Positions 7,825-16,240 of a stretch of DNA of 64,000 bases are shown piece after piece. A program made the position numbers and the translations under genes. This DNA comes from Bacillus proteolyticus. Lineage in GTDB: Bacteria > Bacillota > Bacilli > Bacillales > Bacillaceae_G. The DNA lies in contig NZ_MACH01000054.1 of assembly GCF_001884065.1 (NCBI RefSeq), positions 248,001-312,000 on the forward strand. The letters are read 5' to 3'. The notes under the pieces were generated by a model. The model was not told the origin of the DNA. It searched no databases and saw nothing but the letters and a program-made list of their open reading frames with translations. How positions within the stretch are numbered: position 1 is the first letter of the stretch; each line of letters begins with the position of its first letter.

Positions 7825-8181
7825 ATGAAACAATTTCTAGCGTTTATCGCGGCCGGTATTTTGGCTTTAATTGCTCTTGGTAGTCTTGCTGGTATTGTAG
7901 GATTCGCAATCGGAGCAGGAGTTGTGTACTGGAGCTATAAATCATTTGTGCGAGCACAATCATTTTTTGGAAAGTTAGCTTGGGGTATTGTTGGTTTAAT
8001 CGGTTTGTCCATTGCACTTTCTCATTCCCCAGCATTAATCGGTATCGCAGCATTAGTAGTTTTATACTACGGATACCGTGAGTGGAAAAAAGAAAAAAAC
8101 GTAGTTGTTGATTCTGCTCCAGAAAGTTCTAAACCATATAGCAACTTTGAAGATGAGTGGAACAAGTTAATGAAAAACTAA
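7825..8181 (+). CDS. Small membrane protein of the lia operon (LiaI-like position)
   Basis: This 118-residue protein is mostly hydrophobic. Three to four membrane segments (FIAAGILALIALGSLAGIVG, GIVGLIGLSIALS, LIGIAALVVLYYGY) precede a polar C-terminus with NFEDEWNKLMKN. It is the first gene of the liaH-liaF-liaS-liaR set, behind the palindrome at 7718-7745 and a GGGAGG ribosome site. B. subtilis LiaI holds this place and recruits LiaH to the membrane. The sequence is not obviously LiaI, so only the position supports that role. Confidence 0.75.
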   Translation: MKQFLAFIAAGILALIALGSLAGIVGFAIGAGVVYWSYKSFVRAQSFFGKLAWGIVGLIGLSIALSHSPALIGIAALVVLYYGYREWKKEKNVVVDSAPESSKPYSNFEDEWNKLMKN

Positions 8182-8190
8182 TATAAAATA

Positions 8191-8214
8191 AATTAAATTA
8201 AATTAAATTAAATT
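8191..8214. repeat. TTAAA pentanucleotide repeat
   Basis: AATTA is repeated nearly five times between the first lia gene and liaH, ending 20 bases before the liaH ribosome site. It is a simple slipped-strand repeat whose copy number may vary among strains. Confidence 0.7.
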
Positions 8215-8241
8215 ATAAAGTAGAAGAGAGGAAGATTTATA

Positions 8242-8904
8242 ATGAAACAATCTTTATTCGGACGTGTACGCGATGCAATTTTAGCTGATTTTCATAATGT
8301 GTTAGATGAGAAAGAAAGAAAAAATCCAATTGCTATGTTAAACCAATATTTACGCGATAGTGAGCGTGAAATAACAAAAATTGAGAAGTTAATTCAGCGT
8401 CATAAAACATTAAAATCTAACTTCGCTCGTGAGCTTGAGCAAGCACGCTATTTTGTTAACAAAAGATCAAAGCAAGCTATCATTGCTCAAGAAGCAGGCG
8501 AGTTACAACTGCATGAACGTGCATTAGAAGAAGTAGCGTATTATGAAGGGCAAGTAACTCGCTTAGAAGAAATGTATGCTGGTGTTGTAGAGCAAATTGA
8601 TGAGTTAGAGCGTCGTCTTTCAGAAATGAAAAATAAATTAAAAGAAATGAACGCAAAACGTATGGAATTAATGGCGCGTGAAAATATGGCACATGCAAAC
8701 CGTCGTATGAATACTGCTATGCATAAAATGGATGAAAATAATCCGTTCTTACGATTTGAAGAAATTGATGATCACATTCGTGACTTAGAGCTTCGTATAA
8801 ATGAAGAGCATGAGCGTGATACATTTGATATGAAAATTGCAAAACTAGAGCGTGAGATGAAAGAGAAAAATGAAGTATCATTAACGAAAGAAGTAACAAA
8901 ATAA
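8242..8904 (+). CDS. liaH: PspA/IM30 family phage-shock protein LiaH
   Basis: The 220-residue protein is almost wholly helical and charged. It begins with an amphipathic helix (SLFGRVRDAILADFHNVLD) and continues as coiled coil (QVTRLEEMYAGVVEQIDEL, RRLSEMKNKLKEMNAKR), the ESCRT-III-like PspA/Vipp1 fold. LiaH forms large rings that protect the membrane when lipid II or the bilayer is damaged. It follows the small membrane gene by 60 bases and is separated from liaF by a 13-bp hairpin, which could set different levels for the effector and signalling genes. The length is normal for LiaH. Confidence 0.9.
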   Translation: MKQSLFGRVRDAILADFHNVLDEKERKNPIAMLNQYLRDSEREITKIEKLIQRHKTLKSNFARELEQARYFVNKRSKQAIIAQEAGELQLHERALEEVAYYEGQVTRLEEMYAGVVEQIDELERRLSEMKNKLKEMNAKRMELMARENMAHANRRMNTAMHKMDENNPFLRFEEIDDHIRDLELRINEEHERDTFDMKIAKLEREMKEKNEVSLTKEVTK

Positions 8905-8940
8905 TTGTAGTATATAATAAAACAGGCTTATGATATAGTG

Positions 8941-8981
8941 ATAGAAGAAAAGGTGTTGGAAAGCAATGCCTTTTCTTCTAT
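8941..8981 (+). other. 13-bp hairpin between liaH and liaF
   Basis: ATAGAAGAAAAGG and CCTTTTCTTCTAT are perfect complements with a 15-base loop. No T-run follows, so it looks like a processing, attenuating or stabilising structure rather than a classical terminator. Confidence 0.6.
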
Positions 8982-9012
8982 GTATATGTGACAAAGAGGG
9001 AGGGGAGCTGAA

Positions 9013-9753
9013 ATGAAGAAGCACTTTTCAAAAACACAATTAATGGGGATGCTCCTCATCATATTTGGATTCGGTCTTTTTCTTGATATGATACTTGGAC
9101 ATTTTGAACCAGGTGGTCTAATATTTGCATTTATTATGATTATGTTTGGAAGGCATTACCGAAAGAAAAATCGTTATGTAAGAGGAAATGTATTTTTATT
9201 TGTCGGTGGTATTGTATTCTTATTCTTCTTATTTTCATCAGCAGCATTCGTACTTGTTGTATTTGCTTGTTTAGCTTTAATTGGTTATCAACTTATTCAA
9301 CAAGGGCACCAGCAAAAAGCAATGAAAGTTGAAATTAAAGAAAAGGGATATATAGATGAAGAAAAACAAATATATCGTACAGAACCGTACATAAAAAATA
9401 TGTTCGTAGGTAATGTACGAATGATGGATCATATTTATGAACTTGAGGATATTAACGTCCAATATGGCGCTTGTGATGTCGAGATTGATTTAACAACTGC
9501 GATGATTCCAGAGGGAGAAACGGTAATTGTTATTCGGGGAGTCGTTGGTAACATTCGTTTATATGTGCCATATGATATCGAACTGTCCTTAAATCATTCT
9601 GTTATTGTTGGGCGAGTGCTCTTGCCGGGACACGAAGAAACAGGATTTAACCGTAATGTTACGTTTAGAACAGAACAGTATAAAGAAGCTCCTCGCCGTA
9701 TAAAAATTATTTCTTCGCTTGTCGTAGGTGATACGGAAGTGAGGAAAGTATAA
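9013..9753 (+). CDS. liaF: LiaF, inhibitor of the LiaRS two-component system
   Basis: The protein has 246 residues. N-terminal hydrophobic segments (LMGMLLIIFGFGLFLDMIL, GLIFAFIMIMFG, FLFVGGIVFLFFLF) anchor it in the membrane. The cytosolic C-terminal half is the beta-rich LiaF-like domain (DVEIDLTTAMIPEGETVIVIRG and NIRLYVPYDIELS, HSVIVGRVLLPG). LiaF keeps the kinase LiaS silent until envelope stress occurs. The start follows GGGAGGGGAGCTGAA, and its TAA overlaps the ATG of liaS by one base, a sign of translational coupling. No liaG is present between liaH and liaF. Confidence 0.9.
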   Translation: MKKHFSKTQLMGMLLIIFGFGLFLDMILGHFEPGGLIFAFIMIMFGRHYRKKNRYVRGNVFLFVGGIVFLFFLFSSAAFVLVVFACLALIGYQLIQQGHQQKAMKVEIKEKGYIDEEKQIYRTEPYIKNMFVGNVRMMDHIYELEDINVQYGACDVEIDLTTAMIPEGETVIVIRGVVGNIRLYVPYDIELSLNHSVIVGRVLLPGHEETGFNRNVTFRTEQYKEAPRRIKIISSLVVGDTEVRKV

Positions 9754-10808
9754 TGAAAAAACAAAAGAATATTTCGTGGATGTATATTCGTTATTCTATG
9801 TTGTCCTCTGTGAGTATCGCACTTATTTGTACAATTGTATATGTATGGAAAAGCGAACAACAAGTTTATGATTTACTATGGAAAGAATCCATTGCTTCTG
9901 TTCCAATTGGCTTGTTTATTATGAGTACTAGTCTTCTTATCGGAGGAATTGTAGGGTATGCAATCGGTTATTATATAGAGCAGCGTATACAAGGATTAAA
10001 TACTTTTCTATTTGAAGTAGAGCGAGGGAATTTTCCGAGTGATGTTTCGTTTACTGCGGATGATGAATTTCATGAAGTGGAACGAAAAGTAATCGTTCTG
10101 GCTCGTCGATTAGAGGAGCAAGCGGGGCTATTTCAAAAAGTAACGAATGAACGAGCTCATTGGAATGAAGAGATGAGACAAGAAGCGATTTCCCAAGAGA
10201 GGCATCGATTGGCGAGGGAGCTGCATGATTCTGTAAGTCAGCAGCTTTTTGCAATGTCGATGATGATGTCAGCTATTAATGAACAAGTAGCTGAAATTCC
10301 AGACACGACGAAAAAACAGTTGCAGCTTGTTGAGAATATGGTTGTAAATGCACAATCAGAAATGAGAGCATTGCTCCTTCATTTACGCCCAGTGCAGTTA
10401 GAAGGTAAGAAACTAACAGAGGGTATAGAAGAATTATTAACAGAACTGTCTAGAAAGCAACATATGAAAATTGAATGGTTAGTTGAACCGATTCAATTAA
10501 AAAAAGGTGTAGAAGATCATTTATTCCGTATTGTACAAGAGGCGCTGTCTAATACTTTACGACATGCGAAGGCAAAGAAAACCGAAGTACGCCTTCGTAA
10601 AATTGATCAATATGCGATTTTGAAAATTATTGATGATGGTGTTGGGTTTAAGGTTGGGGTTAATAAGGCAGGTTCATACGGCTTAAGGTCAATGCAAGAG
10701 CGAGTTCATGAAATTGGTGGTACATTAAAAGTCCTTAGTTTTCCGAATAAAGGTACGCAAATAGAAGTGAAAGTACCGATTATGATTGAGAGAGGGGGAG
10801 AATCATGA
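9753..10808 (+). CDS. liaS: LiaS sensor histidine kinase
   Basis: The protein has 351 residues. Two membrane helices near residues 8-27 and 46-71 enclose a very short extracellular loop, as in intramembrane-sensing kinases. A HAMP-like linker follows. The HisKA_3 motif [17 protein letters not shown] holds the phospho-accepting His, and a HATPase_c domain has [20 protein letters not shown]-type N box and DDGVGFKVG. It phosphorylates LiaR and is inhibited by LiaF. Its stop overlaps the liaR start by four bases (ATGA). Confidence 0.93.
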   Translation: MKKQKNISWMYIRYSMLSSVSIALICTIVYVWKSEQQVYDLLWKESIASVPIGLFIMSTSLLIGGIVGYAIGYYIEQRIQGLNTFLFEVERGNFPSDVSFTADDEFHEVERKVIVLARRLEEQAGLFQKVTNERAHWNEEMRQEAISQERHRLARELHDSVSQQLFAMSMMMSAINEQVAEIPDTTKKQLQLVENMVVNAQSEMRALLLHLRPVQLEGKKLTEGIEELLTELSRKQHMKIEWLVEPIQLKKGVEDHLFRIVQEALSNTLRHAKAKKTEVRLRKIDQYAILKIIDDGVGFKVGVNKAGSYGLRSMQERVHEIGGTLKVLSFPNKGTQIEVKVPIMIERGGES

Positions 10809-11437
10809 TAAAAGTATTACTAGTTGATGATCATGAAATGGTTCGAATGGGTGTATCAGCATATTTATCAACGCAGCCAGATATTGAAGTAGTTGGAGAA
10901 GCTGAAAATGGAAGAAAAGGTTCAGAGTTAGCCTTGCAGTTAAGACCGGATATTATTTTAATGGACCTTGTTATGGATGAGATGGACGGAGTTGAAGCGA
11001 CACGCGCTATTATTCAAGAATGGCCAGAAGCGAAAATTGTAGTTGTAACGAGCTTTTTAGATGATGAAAAGTTATATCCTGTTATTGAGGCGGGAGCGAC
11101 AAGTTATTTATTAAAAACATCAAGAGCGAGTGATATTGCAGACGCTGTACGAGCTACTTATGATGGGGAAACGGTATTAGAGCCGAAAGTTACTGGCAAA
11201 ATGATGTCTCGTATGCGTCAGAAGAAAGAACAACCTTTGCATGAGGAGTTAACAGAAAGAGAGTCTGAAATTTTGTTATTAATTGCAGAGGGGAAAAGTA
11301 ATCAAGAGATTGCAGATGAGTTGTTTATTGCCCTTAAAACAGTAAAGACACATGTGAGTAATATATTAAATAAGCTAAATGTAAGTGACCGGACACAGGC
11401 GGTTATTTATGCGTTTAGACACCAATTGACGAAATAA
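10805..11437 (+). CDS. liaR: LiaR response regulator (NarL family)
   Basis: The protein has 210 residues. The receiver domain carries the acidic pair DD at 8-9, the phospho-acceptor D54 (IILMDLVMD) and the conserved T/K positions VVTS and LLKTS. The C-terminal LuxR-type helix-turn-helix reads [22 protein letters not shown] then [17 protein letters not shown]. It should activate the operon from the palindrome at 7718-7745 under cell-wall antibiotic stress. A hairpin follows directly. Confidence 0.93.
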   Translation: MIKVLLVDDHEMVRMGVSAYLSTQPDIEVVGEAENGRKGSELALQLRPDIILMDLVMDEMDGVEATRAIIQEWPEAKIVVVTSFLDDEKLYPVIEAGATSYLLKTSRASDIADAVRATYDGETVLEPKVTGKMMSRMRQKKEQPLHEELTERESEILLLIAEGKSNQEIADELFIALKTVKTHVSNILNKLNVSDRTQAVIYAFRHQLTK

Positions 11438-11442
11438 AAAGG

Positions 11443-11473
11443 AAGCTTTGACTAAATATGGTCAAAGCTTTTG
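11443..11473 (+). terminator. Terminator after liaR
   Basis: AAGCTTTGAC and GTCAAAGCTT are exact arms, with a short T-run that overlaps the start of the next promoter. Confidence 0.7.
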
Positions 11474-11474
11474 G

Positions 11475-11503
11475 TTGACGGTCAATTATGTGAGCGTTAT
11501 CAT
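11475..11503 (+). promoter_or_regulatory. Promoter of the 11541 gene
   Basis: TTGACG (11475-11480) and TATCAT (11498-11503) are spaced by 17 bases, right behind the liaR terminator. Confidence 0.6.
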
Positions 11504-11540
11504 TAAGGTGTTAACAGTACATACAAAGGGGATAGAGTGT

Positions 11541-11804
11541 ATGTTAGTTCAAACGATATTTGGAATGAATGAAACGAAAAAATTAGGTAACTATGTGGAT
11601 GCGCTGCAAGCACTTTGTGAACAATATGATATTGAAACAGATCGTATTGCAATTATTGAGGCAACAGAAGAATATTATTTATTTCTAGTAAAGCAAGAAG
11701 ATTGCTATGATGTTGTAAAAGTAGAAACGGTGGATACGAATATTGATTACTATACGAAAGCTTATAAAGTAAGTAGCTTTAATCATACTTCTTATCAAAT
11801 GTAA
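11541..11804 (+). CDS. Conserved small cytosolic protein, unknown function
   Basis: The protein has 87 residues from ATG 11541 (behind GGGGATAGAGTGT). The longer in-frame reading from 11448 would begin in the liaR terminator. The sequence is acidic with alternating hydrophobic strands (IAIIEATEEYYLFLVKQED, DVVKVETVDTNID), no membrane segment and no Cys cluster. It has its own promoter and terminator, so it is not part of the lia operon despite the position. I do not recognise the family. Confidence 0.7.
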   Translation: MLVQTIFGMNETKKLGNYVDALQALCEQYDIETDRIAIIEATEEYYLFLVKQEDCYDVVKVETVDTNIDYYTKAYKVSSFNHTSYQM

Positions 11805-11830
11805 AAAACTCCCGAAATGGGAGTTTTTTT
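11803..11830. terminator. Bidirectional terminator
   Basis: AAAAAACTCCC and GGGAGTTTTTT around GAAAT serve both the 11541 gene and brnQ on the other strand. Confidence 0.8.
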
Positions 11831-13184
11831 ATGATGCTTTCGATTCAGGTGAATGGTCCGTTAATGGTACTGCTTTTGCACCACTTAATTTTGCGATAAT
11901 AAAACCGATAATAGCCCCAACTAATGCTGGCACTAACCAGCCAATTCCTTCATTATATAATGGAATAAACTCGAAATAAGATGTGATAAATGAAACAGGA
12001 ATATTCCCTTGTTTTAATCCATCAAAAACGCTAACAACTGCTGTTCCGATTAAAGCACATACATAAACAGATCGATAGCCACCGAAATATTTATGAAGTA
12101 ATGATAATAACACGAGTACAATTGCAACTGGATATACAACAAGTAAAATAGGAACAGAGATTGCGATAATTTTTGTTAAACCTAAATTGGCAACTAATAA
12201 TCCTAACAAGCAAATGACGCTTGCTAACGTTTTGTATGAAAATTTTGTCAATAATGTTGAGAAGTATTGACTGCATGCAGATACAAGTCCAACGCATGTT
12301 GTTAAGCAAGCAAGTGTAACGATAAGAGATAACAGAATTAGACCATATGGACCGAATAATTGTTGTACGATAACGGTAAGTAGCTGTCCTCCATTGTTTG
12401 CGTATCCAAGAGAGACACTAGTTGTACCGAGCCAGCCAAGTGCACCATATACAAGTACGAGGCCAGTAGCGGCAATAAGTCCTGCTTTTGCTGTTGCGAT
12501 GGCAATTGATTTACGGTCATTCACACCTTTTGAGCGAATTGCATTTACAACGATAATCCCAAATGCAAGTGCTGAAATGGTATCCATCGTTAAGTATCCT
12601 TCCATAAAACCTTTGAAAATTGGAGAAGTTTGATACTCTTGCATAGCTGGTCCAGATTGCCCGAGGGGTGTAAATACACTCTTAACGAATAATAAGAAAA
12701 TAGAGAGTAATAAAATAGGTGTTAATACACTTCCGATACGATCGACGAGCTTAGAAGGGTTTAAACTAAGCCAAAATACGATAGCAAAGAAGATGACTGT
12801 GTATAAAAATAGCGCTAGGCTGCTAGAGCGAATAGATTCTGGTAAGAAAGAACTAACTCCCATTTCATAAGCGACATTAGCGACACGCGGAATGCCCATA
12901 GATGGACCAATTGCAATGTATACAATTACCGTAAAGAATATTCCGAATGATGGGTGAACATGACTCGCAAGTTGCTGCATGCCATTTCCTGATAGAGAGA
13001 TGGCGATTACAGTAAGTAGCGGTAAGCCGACTCCTGTTAGTAAAAACCCAATCATCGCTGGCCAAAAGTTTTCACCAGCATTTTGTCCAAGCATTGGAGG
13101 GAAAATTAAATTTCCTGCCCCAAAAAATAAAGAAAATAGCATAAGGCCTGTGAAAAAAACGTGCTTTTTTGATACAGTGTTCAT
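11829..13184 (-). CDS. brnQ: Branched-chain amino acid transporter BrnQ (LIVCS family)
   Basis: The protein has 451 residues and about twelve membrane segments, beginning VFFTGLMLFSLFFGAGNLIFPP, a hallmark of BrnQ/BraB Na+-coupled carriers of Ile, Leu and Val. Other family stretches are GIPRVANVAYEMG and DTISALAFGIIVVNAIRSKG. The start follows AAAGGAGGAAAAACA. A T-box leader with an Ile (ATC) specifier precedes it on the same strand, so uncharged tRNA-Ile should raise expression. Paralogues are usual in this group; this is the Ile-controlled one. Confidence 0.93.
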   Translation of the reverse strand: MNTVSKKHVFFTGLMLFSLFFGAGNLIFPPMLGQNAGENFWPAMIGFLLTGVGLPLLTVIAISLSGNGMQQLASHVHPSFGIFFTVIVYIAIGPSMGIPRVANVAYEMGVSSFLPESIRSSSLALFLYTVIFFAIVFWLSLNPSKLVDRIGSVLTPILLLSIFLLFVKSVFTPLGQSGPAMQEYQTSPIFKGFMEGYLTMDTISALAFGIIVVNAIRSKGVNDRKSIAIATAKAGLIAATGLVLVYGALGWLGTTSVSLGYANNGGQLLTVIVQQLFGPYGLILLSLIVTLACLTTCVGLVSACSQYFSTLLTKFSYKTLASVICLLGLLVANLGLTKIIAISVPILLVVYPVAIVLVLLSLLHKYFGGYRSVYVCALIGTAVVSVFDGLKQGNIPVSFITSYFEFIPLYNEGIGWLVPALVGAIIGFIIAKLSGAKAVPLTDHSPESKAS

Positions 13185-13223
13185 TGTTTTTCCTCCTTTT
13201 TTGTAAATTCATTGTAAGAACAC

Positions 13224-13505
13224 AAAAAACTCGTCCCTTAAGAAAGGGACGAGTTATATTTACCCGCGATACCACCCTAATTTATACATGTAGAAATATA
13301 TCTATATGTATACGGCTTTACAACGTACAACATGATACGTGTTCCTTGTAACGGGGGACGACCGGTAAGAACTTACTTCAGCATTCGGTTCTACTTCTCG
13401 GAGATGATTTTCGGTTACGAACTGAGCATTGGCTTTCAGCAAAATACCAACTCTCTGGGGAACAGCCCTATAACGTACTCGTTCTCGTCAATGAATTTTT
13501 ATTCA
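13224..13505 (-). promoter_or_regulatory. T-box riboswitch leader, isoleucine-specific
   Basis: Read on the minus strand, Stem I has GAGTACGTTA with AGUA. The specifier strand is CGTAACCGAAA-ATC-A with codon ATC (Ile) at 13408-13406, in exact register with other T-boxes. The T-box core AGGGTGGTATCGCGGG covers 13277-13262; its UGGU bulge expects an A73 discriminator, as in tRNA-Ile. The terminator ACTCGTCCC/GGGACGAGT with T-run is at 13254-13224. Confidence 0.93.
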
Positions 13506-13762
13506 AGTATTCTGACAATATTTTCACATGTTTTTTTCAGAAAGTCAACATATTTTTTGGGAAATACACTTTCCTGTAGAAATATAGCTGAGAATATAAG
13601 GATTAATGCTGTTTGTAAAAATGCTGTAAAACATTATAGAGAATTGTAAAGTTTATGGAGAAAATCGATATTTAGAGGAGTAAAGAAGGTATTGTTAGAA
13701 TTTACAGAGAATAATACAACAATCCACTTGTTGGAAAGAACAAACCAAAAGAGGTGACTGAA

Positions 13763-13972
13763 ATGCTTGCGATGGGAGTATTATTTGGCATTATTGCTAT
13801 AATTGGTTTTATGTGGTTATATTATTCGCGTTCGTTTAAACAAGCAGAAGTTTTACTCTTTCAAAAAGGTAGTTTGTTGACAAATCAGTCTAGATATTTA
13901 GTATGTCCGAAGTGTGGAAGTGCACAGGCCAGGAGTGGAGGATATCAAGAGTGTTGCAAAATTAGATTATGA
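13763..13972 (+). CDS. Small membrane protein with a Cys-rich (zinc-ribbon-like) tail
   Basis: The protein has 69 residues from ATG 13763 behind AAAAGAGGTGACTGAA. One N-terminal membrane helix (GVLFGIIAIIGFMWLYY) is followed by a cytosolic tail with CPKCG and, fourteen residues later, CC. The pattern CxxC...CC suggests a small metal-binding knuckle, but the second half is atypical and the protein stops soon after, so it may be a shortened version. Function unknown. Confidence 0.65.
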   Translation: MLAMGVLFGIIAIIGFMWLYYSRSFKQAEVLLFQKGSLLTNQSRYLVCPKCGSAQARSGGYQECCKIRL

Positions 13973-13974
13973 AA

Positions 13975-14010
13975 GAAGGAAGCCTCACATTATTTTGTGA
14001 GGCTTCCTTC
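13975..14010. terminator. Hairpin between convergent genes
   Basis: GAAGGAAGCCTCACA and TGTGAGGCTTCCTTC are exact arms. The tails are only partly T-rich, but the stem lies exactly between two convergent stops. Confidence 0.7.
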
Positions 14011-14011
14011 C

Positions 14012-14788
14012 TTACAATTTCATGGCGCTCCAAATGGTCCAACGATCTCTTTCGATAATAGGAAAGACGTGTTGTAATGCTGTTTGGATATGATGTAGAA
14101 GTTGAGAAAGTTCATGATCTGTTAATTCATATAGAATGGATCGTCCGGTTCGAGGAGATAAATCTTGCAGCAATGCTTCTACAGAATCATGTGTTTTTCG
14201 TACTTCCCATTGTGTTTGAATGGGGAAAACTTGAAGAGAATATTTTTGTAATTCTTGCTGTATAGTAGTGGTTTTTGGTCTTCTTTTTGATTCTATTTCA
14301 ATGAGTTTTGGAAATACAGAGAAAAAGTATCCACGAATGTGTTCAGGACTTCCTGGAATTGTACAATCTTCAATAGTTCGGTCTTGTAAAATAATTATAC
14401 CGTCTTTTTTTAATATGCGAGAAGCCTCTCGGATAAATATAGGAATATCTTGTAAGTGATGAATGACGGCACGCGAAATGATAAGGTCGAATGTTTCGTT
14501 AGGGTATGGAATGTTGTGCGCATCACCGTGAATGAATGAAATGTTTGGGAAGCCGTTACAATTTTCTTTTGCAGCTTGTAATATTTCTTTTGAAAAATCA
14601 AGTCCAACAACACTTTTGGCTCCCATAAGAGCAAGTTCTTTCGTATAAATGCCGCCACCACAACCTATATCAATTACTTGTTTATTTTGCACATCTGCAA
14701 TATTGTTTATTGTTTCCTGCCATGAAATATGTGCGTTACGACTTGCATACGTATACCTATTATTTGCATCATGAAAATTAATGGACAT
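14012..14788 (-). CDS. SAM-dependent class I methyltransferase (UbiE/Methyltransf_11 type)
   Basis: The protein has 258 residues. Motif I VIDIGCGGGIYTKELA binds SAM, followed by GLDFSKEIL (acidic ribose contact), GDAHNIPYPNETFDLIISR and ASRILKKDGIIILQD. These are the ordered motifs of UbiE/Methyltransf_11 enzymes. The substrate cannot be read from the sequence. The C-terminal third (SPRTGRSILYELTD, RDRWTIWSAMKL) is specific to this subfamily in Bacillus. It is monocistronic and convergent with the 13763 gene. Confidence 0.88.
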   Translation of the reverse strand: MSINFHDANNRYTYASRNAHISWQETINNIADVQNKQVIDIGCGGGIYTKELALMGAKSVVGLDFSKEILQAAKENCNGFPNISFIHGDAHNIPYPNETFDLIISRAVIHHLQDIPIFIREASRILKKDGIIILQDRTIEDCTIPGSPEHIRGYFFSVFPKLIEIESKRRPKTTTIQQELQKYSLQVFPIQTQWEVRKTHDSVEALLQDLSPRTGRSILYELTDHELSQLLHHIQTALQHVFPIIERDRWTIWSAMKL

Positions 14789-14896
14789 TATAAAATCCTC
14801 CCTTCATTGTATAGTATAGCTCATTCTATATAATGTAACGTTTTTGTTTCATGTATGAGGATTATAAGAATTTCTTATTGGAAAAGGAGAATCGAT

Positions 14897-15748
14897 TTGA
14901 AAGGGAAATATTTAATGGTTTTATGTGTTATTTTACTCGCGTCGTGTGGTCAAGCCGAGCAAAAGAAAGAATCGAAACAAGTAGAGGAGACAGTGAATGA
15001 AGTGAAAGAACCATTACAAGTAACTGTTATACAAAAAGGTACAGAAGAAAAAAAATTAAAGAAAATGGATGCGGAGTTAGTGGTAGATATTATAAACAAA
15101 GCAGAAAAACAAGAAGTAACAGGTAGCTTTGGTGAAGCAGAATATGAAATACAAATTAGTAGAGATGGGAAAATAGAAACGTATTATGCATGGTTAAGAG
15201 GAGAGGATCGACGGGGATGGGTGCAATATAAAAAAGCTATGTATATGCTGAATGAAAAAGATACGGAAAAACTTTTGGCTATATTTCCAAAGATTCCAGA
15301 ACAAAAAGAAGATGAGATGCAGGTAGGGCCTTTAACGGAAATAACGAAAAAAGATTTGCAGATTACCGCGTTCCATATTAAAGCGGGTGATCAAAAAATG
15401 AATTATACAGTACGTTATACGATTTCACAATCACTATATAATAAGTTAGCGAAGGAACAAGAATATTATTTGCAATTGATTTTCCCGGAAAAGGTTCAAA
15501 AATTTATCGGAGCAAAAGAAAGTGAAATAATTGCAGCAGAAAAAGTAAAGGAAGGGTATAAACAGTATGAATTGAATGTTACTGTTCCGATAAAAGATGC
15601 TTCAGAATCACAATTAAAATCACTAGAAGCCTATTATGATAATTACGATTTGCAAATATTAAATAGTAAGAAAGAAAAAGTAGGAGCATTTCAAAACATT
15701 ATTCAAATTGTTAAAGATTATGGTGAAAAAATGAACTTACAAAGATAA
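14897..15748 (+). CDS. Lipoprotein with YhfM-like domain, unknown function
   Basis: The protein has 283 residues from TTG 14897, behind AAAGGAGAATCGA. A longer reading from 14855 lacks a ribosome site and would spoil the signal. The signal peptide ends in the lipobox LLASC, so the mature protein is a membrane-anchored lipoprotein on the outer face. The stretch DIINKAEKQEV...KIETYYAWLRG...KDTEKLLAIFPK resembles the short B. subtilis lipoprotein YhfM. The C-terminal half, up to IIQIVKDYGEKMN, has no counterpart I recognise. The gene ends at a bcr-like repeat that overlaps its stop codon. Role unknown. Confidence 0.75.
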   Translation: MKGKYLMVLCVILLASCGQAEQKKESKQVEETVNEVKEPLQVTVIQKGTEEKKLKKMDAELVVDIINKAEKQEVTGSFGEAEYEIQISRDGKIETYYAWLRGEDRRGWVQYKKAMYMLNEKDTEKLLAIFPKIPEQKEDEMQVGPLTEITKKDLQITAFHIKAGDQKMNYTVRYTISQSLYNKLAKEQEYYLQLIFPEKVQKFIGAKESEIIAAEKVKEGYKQYELNVTVPIKDASESQLKSLEAYYDNYDLQILNSKKEKVGAFQNIIQIVKDYGEKMNLQR

Positions 15749-15819
15749 AGTGAAACTTTAATCAGTGGGGGATCCATCCCCTACTGATTATTAGCCTATA
15801 CCAATCGGGCGTTTACGGG
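15747..15819 (+). repeat. bcr-like interspersed repeat, copy 1 (5' part)
   Basis: It starts AAAGTGAAACTTTAATCAGT and runs through GGGGGATCCATCCCC, TGATTATTAGCC and CCAATCGGGCGTTTACGGG. Similar sequence occurs at 25555 and 52420. This copy stops after ACGGG and lacks the second hairpin seen in copy 3. Resemblance to B. cereus bcr repeats is from memory. Confidence 0.7.
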
Positions 15820-15867
15820 ATAAATGTGAATCGTAAAGTCTATACAGATTTTCCTAGGAAATGATAA

Positions 15868-15890
15868 GAGAGGGGAAAGAATCCCCTCTC
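15868..15890 (-). terminator. Terminator of the 15893 gene
   Basis: GAGAGGGGA and TCCCCTCTC flank AAGAA just beyond the stop of the minus-strand gene. Confidence 0.65.
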
Positions 15891-15892
15891 TA

Positions 15893-16090
15893 TTACTTTG
15901 CTTTTGCAGATGGCTCATTCATTGATTTTCGTGTAATAAGAAAAGAAATCATAAGAGCGGAAAGAATGATAAGAGCAATAAATAAGTGATTTGGCAACAA
16001 ATCTAATAATAATACGTAGCTAACGGTATAAAAAATAAGAGTTGAAGCTAAAAAAGATAGAGCGCCTATCATAAGGGATTGTAATTTCAT
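15893..16090 (-). CDS. Small two-span membrane protein, unknown function
   Basis: The protein has 65 residues, starting behind an excellent AAAGGAGGTATTACAA site. Two hydrophobic helices (SLMIGALSFLASTLIFYTVS and LFIALIILSALMISFLIT) are separated by a short loop and followed by a polar tail MNEPSAKAK. It is monocistronic with its own hairpin. I recognise no family. Confidence 0.7.
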   Translation of the reverse strand: MKLQSLMIGALSFLASTLIFYTVSYVLLLDLLPNHLFIALIILSALMISFLITRKSMNEPSAKAK

Positions 16091-16240
16091 TTGTAATACC
16101 TCCTTTCATTTATATTTTTGGCTAAAAATGGATGTAATAAACATTATTTCTAACAATAGAAAAAAATATGTCATAATAAAGACAAGAATAGGTTTTGGTG
16201 AGTGTAAATGACTCAGTAAAGTGAGATAAAGGAGAGGAAT

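Noticed and set aside
11448-11540. N-terminal extension of the 11541 gene
   Set aside because: It overlaps the liaR terminator and the promoter at 11475-11503 and has no ribosome site.
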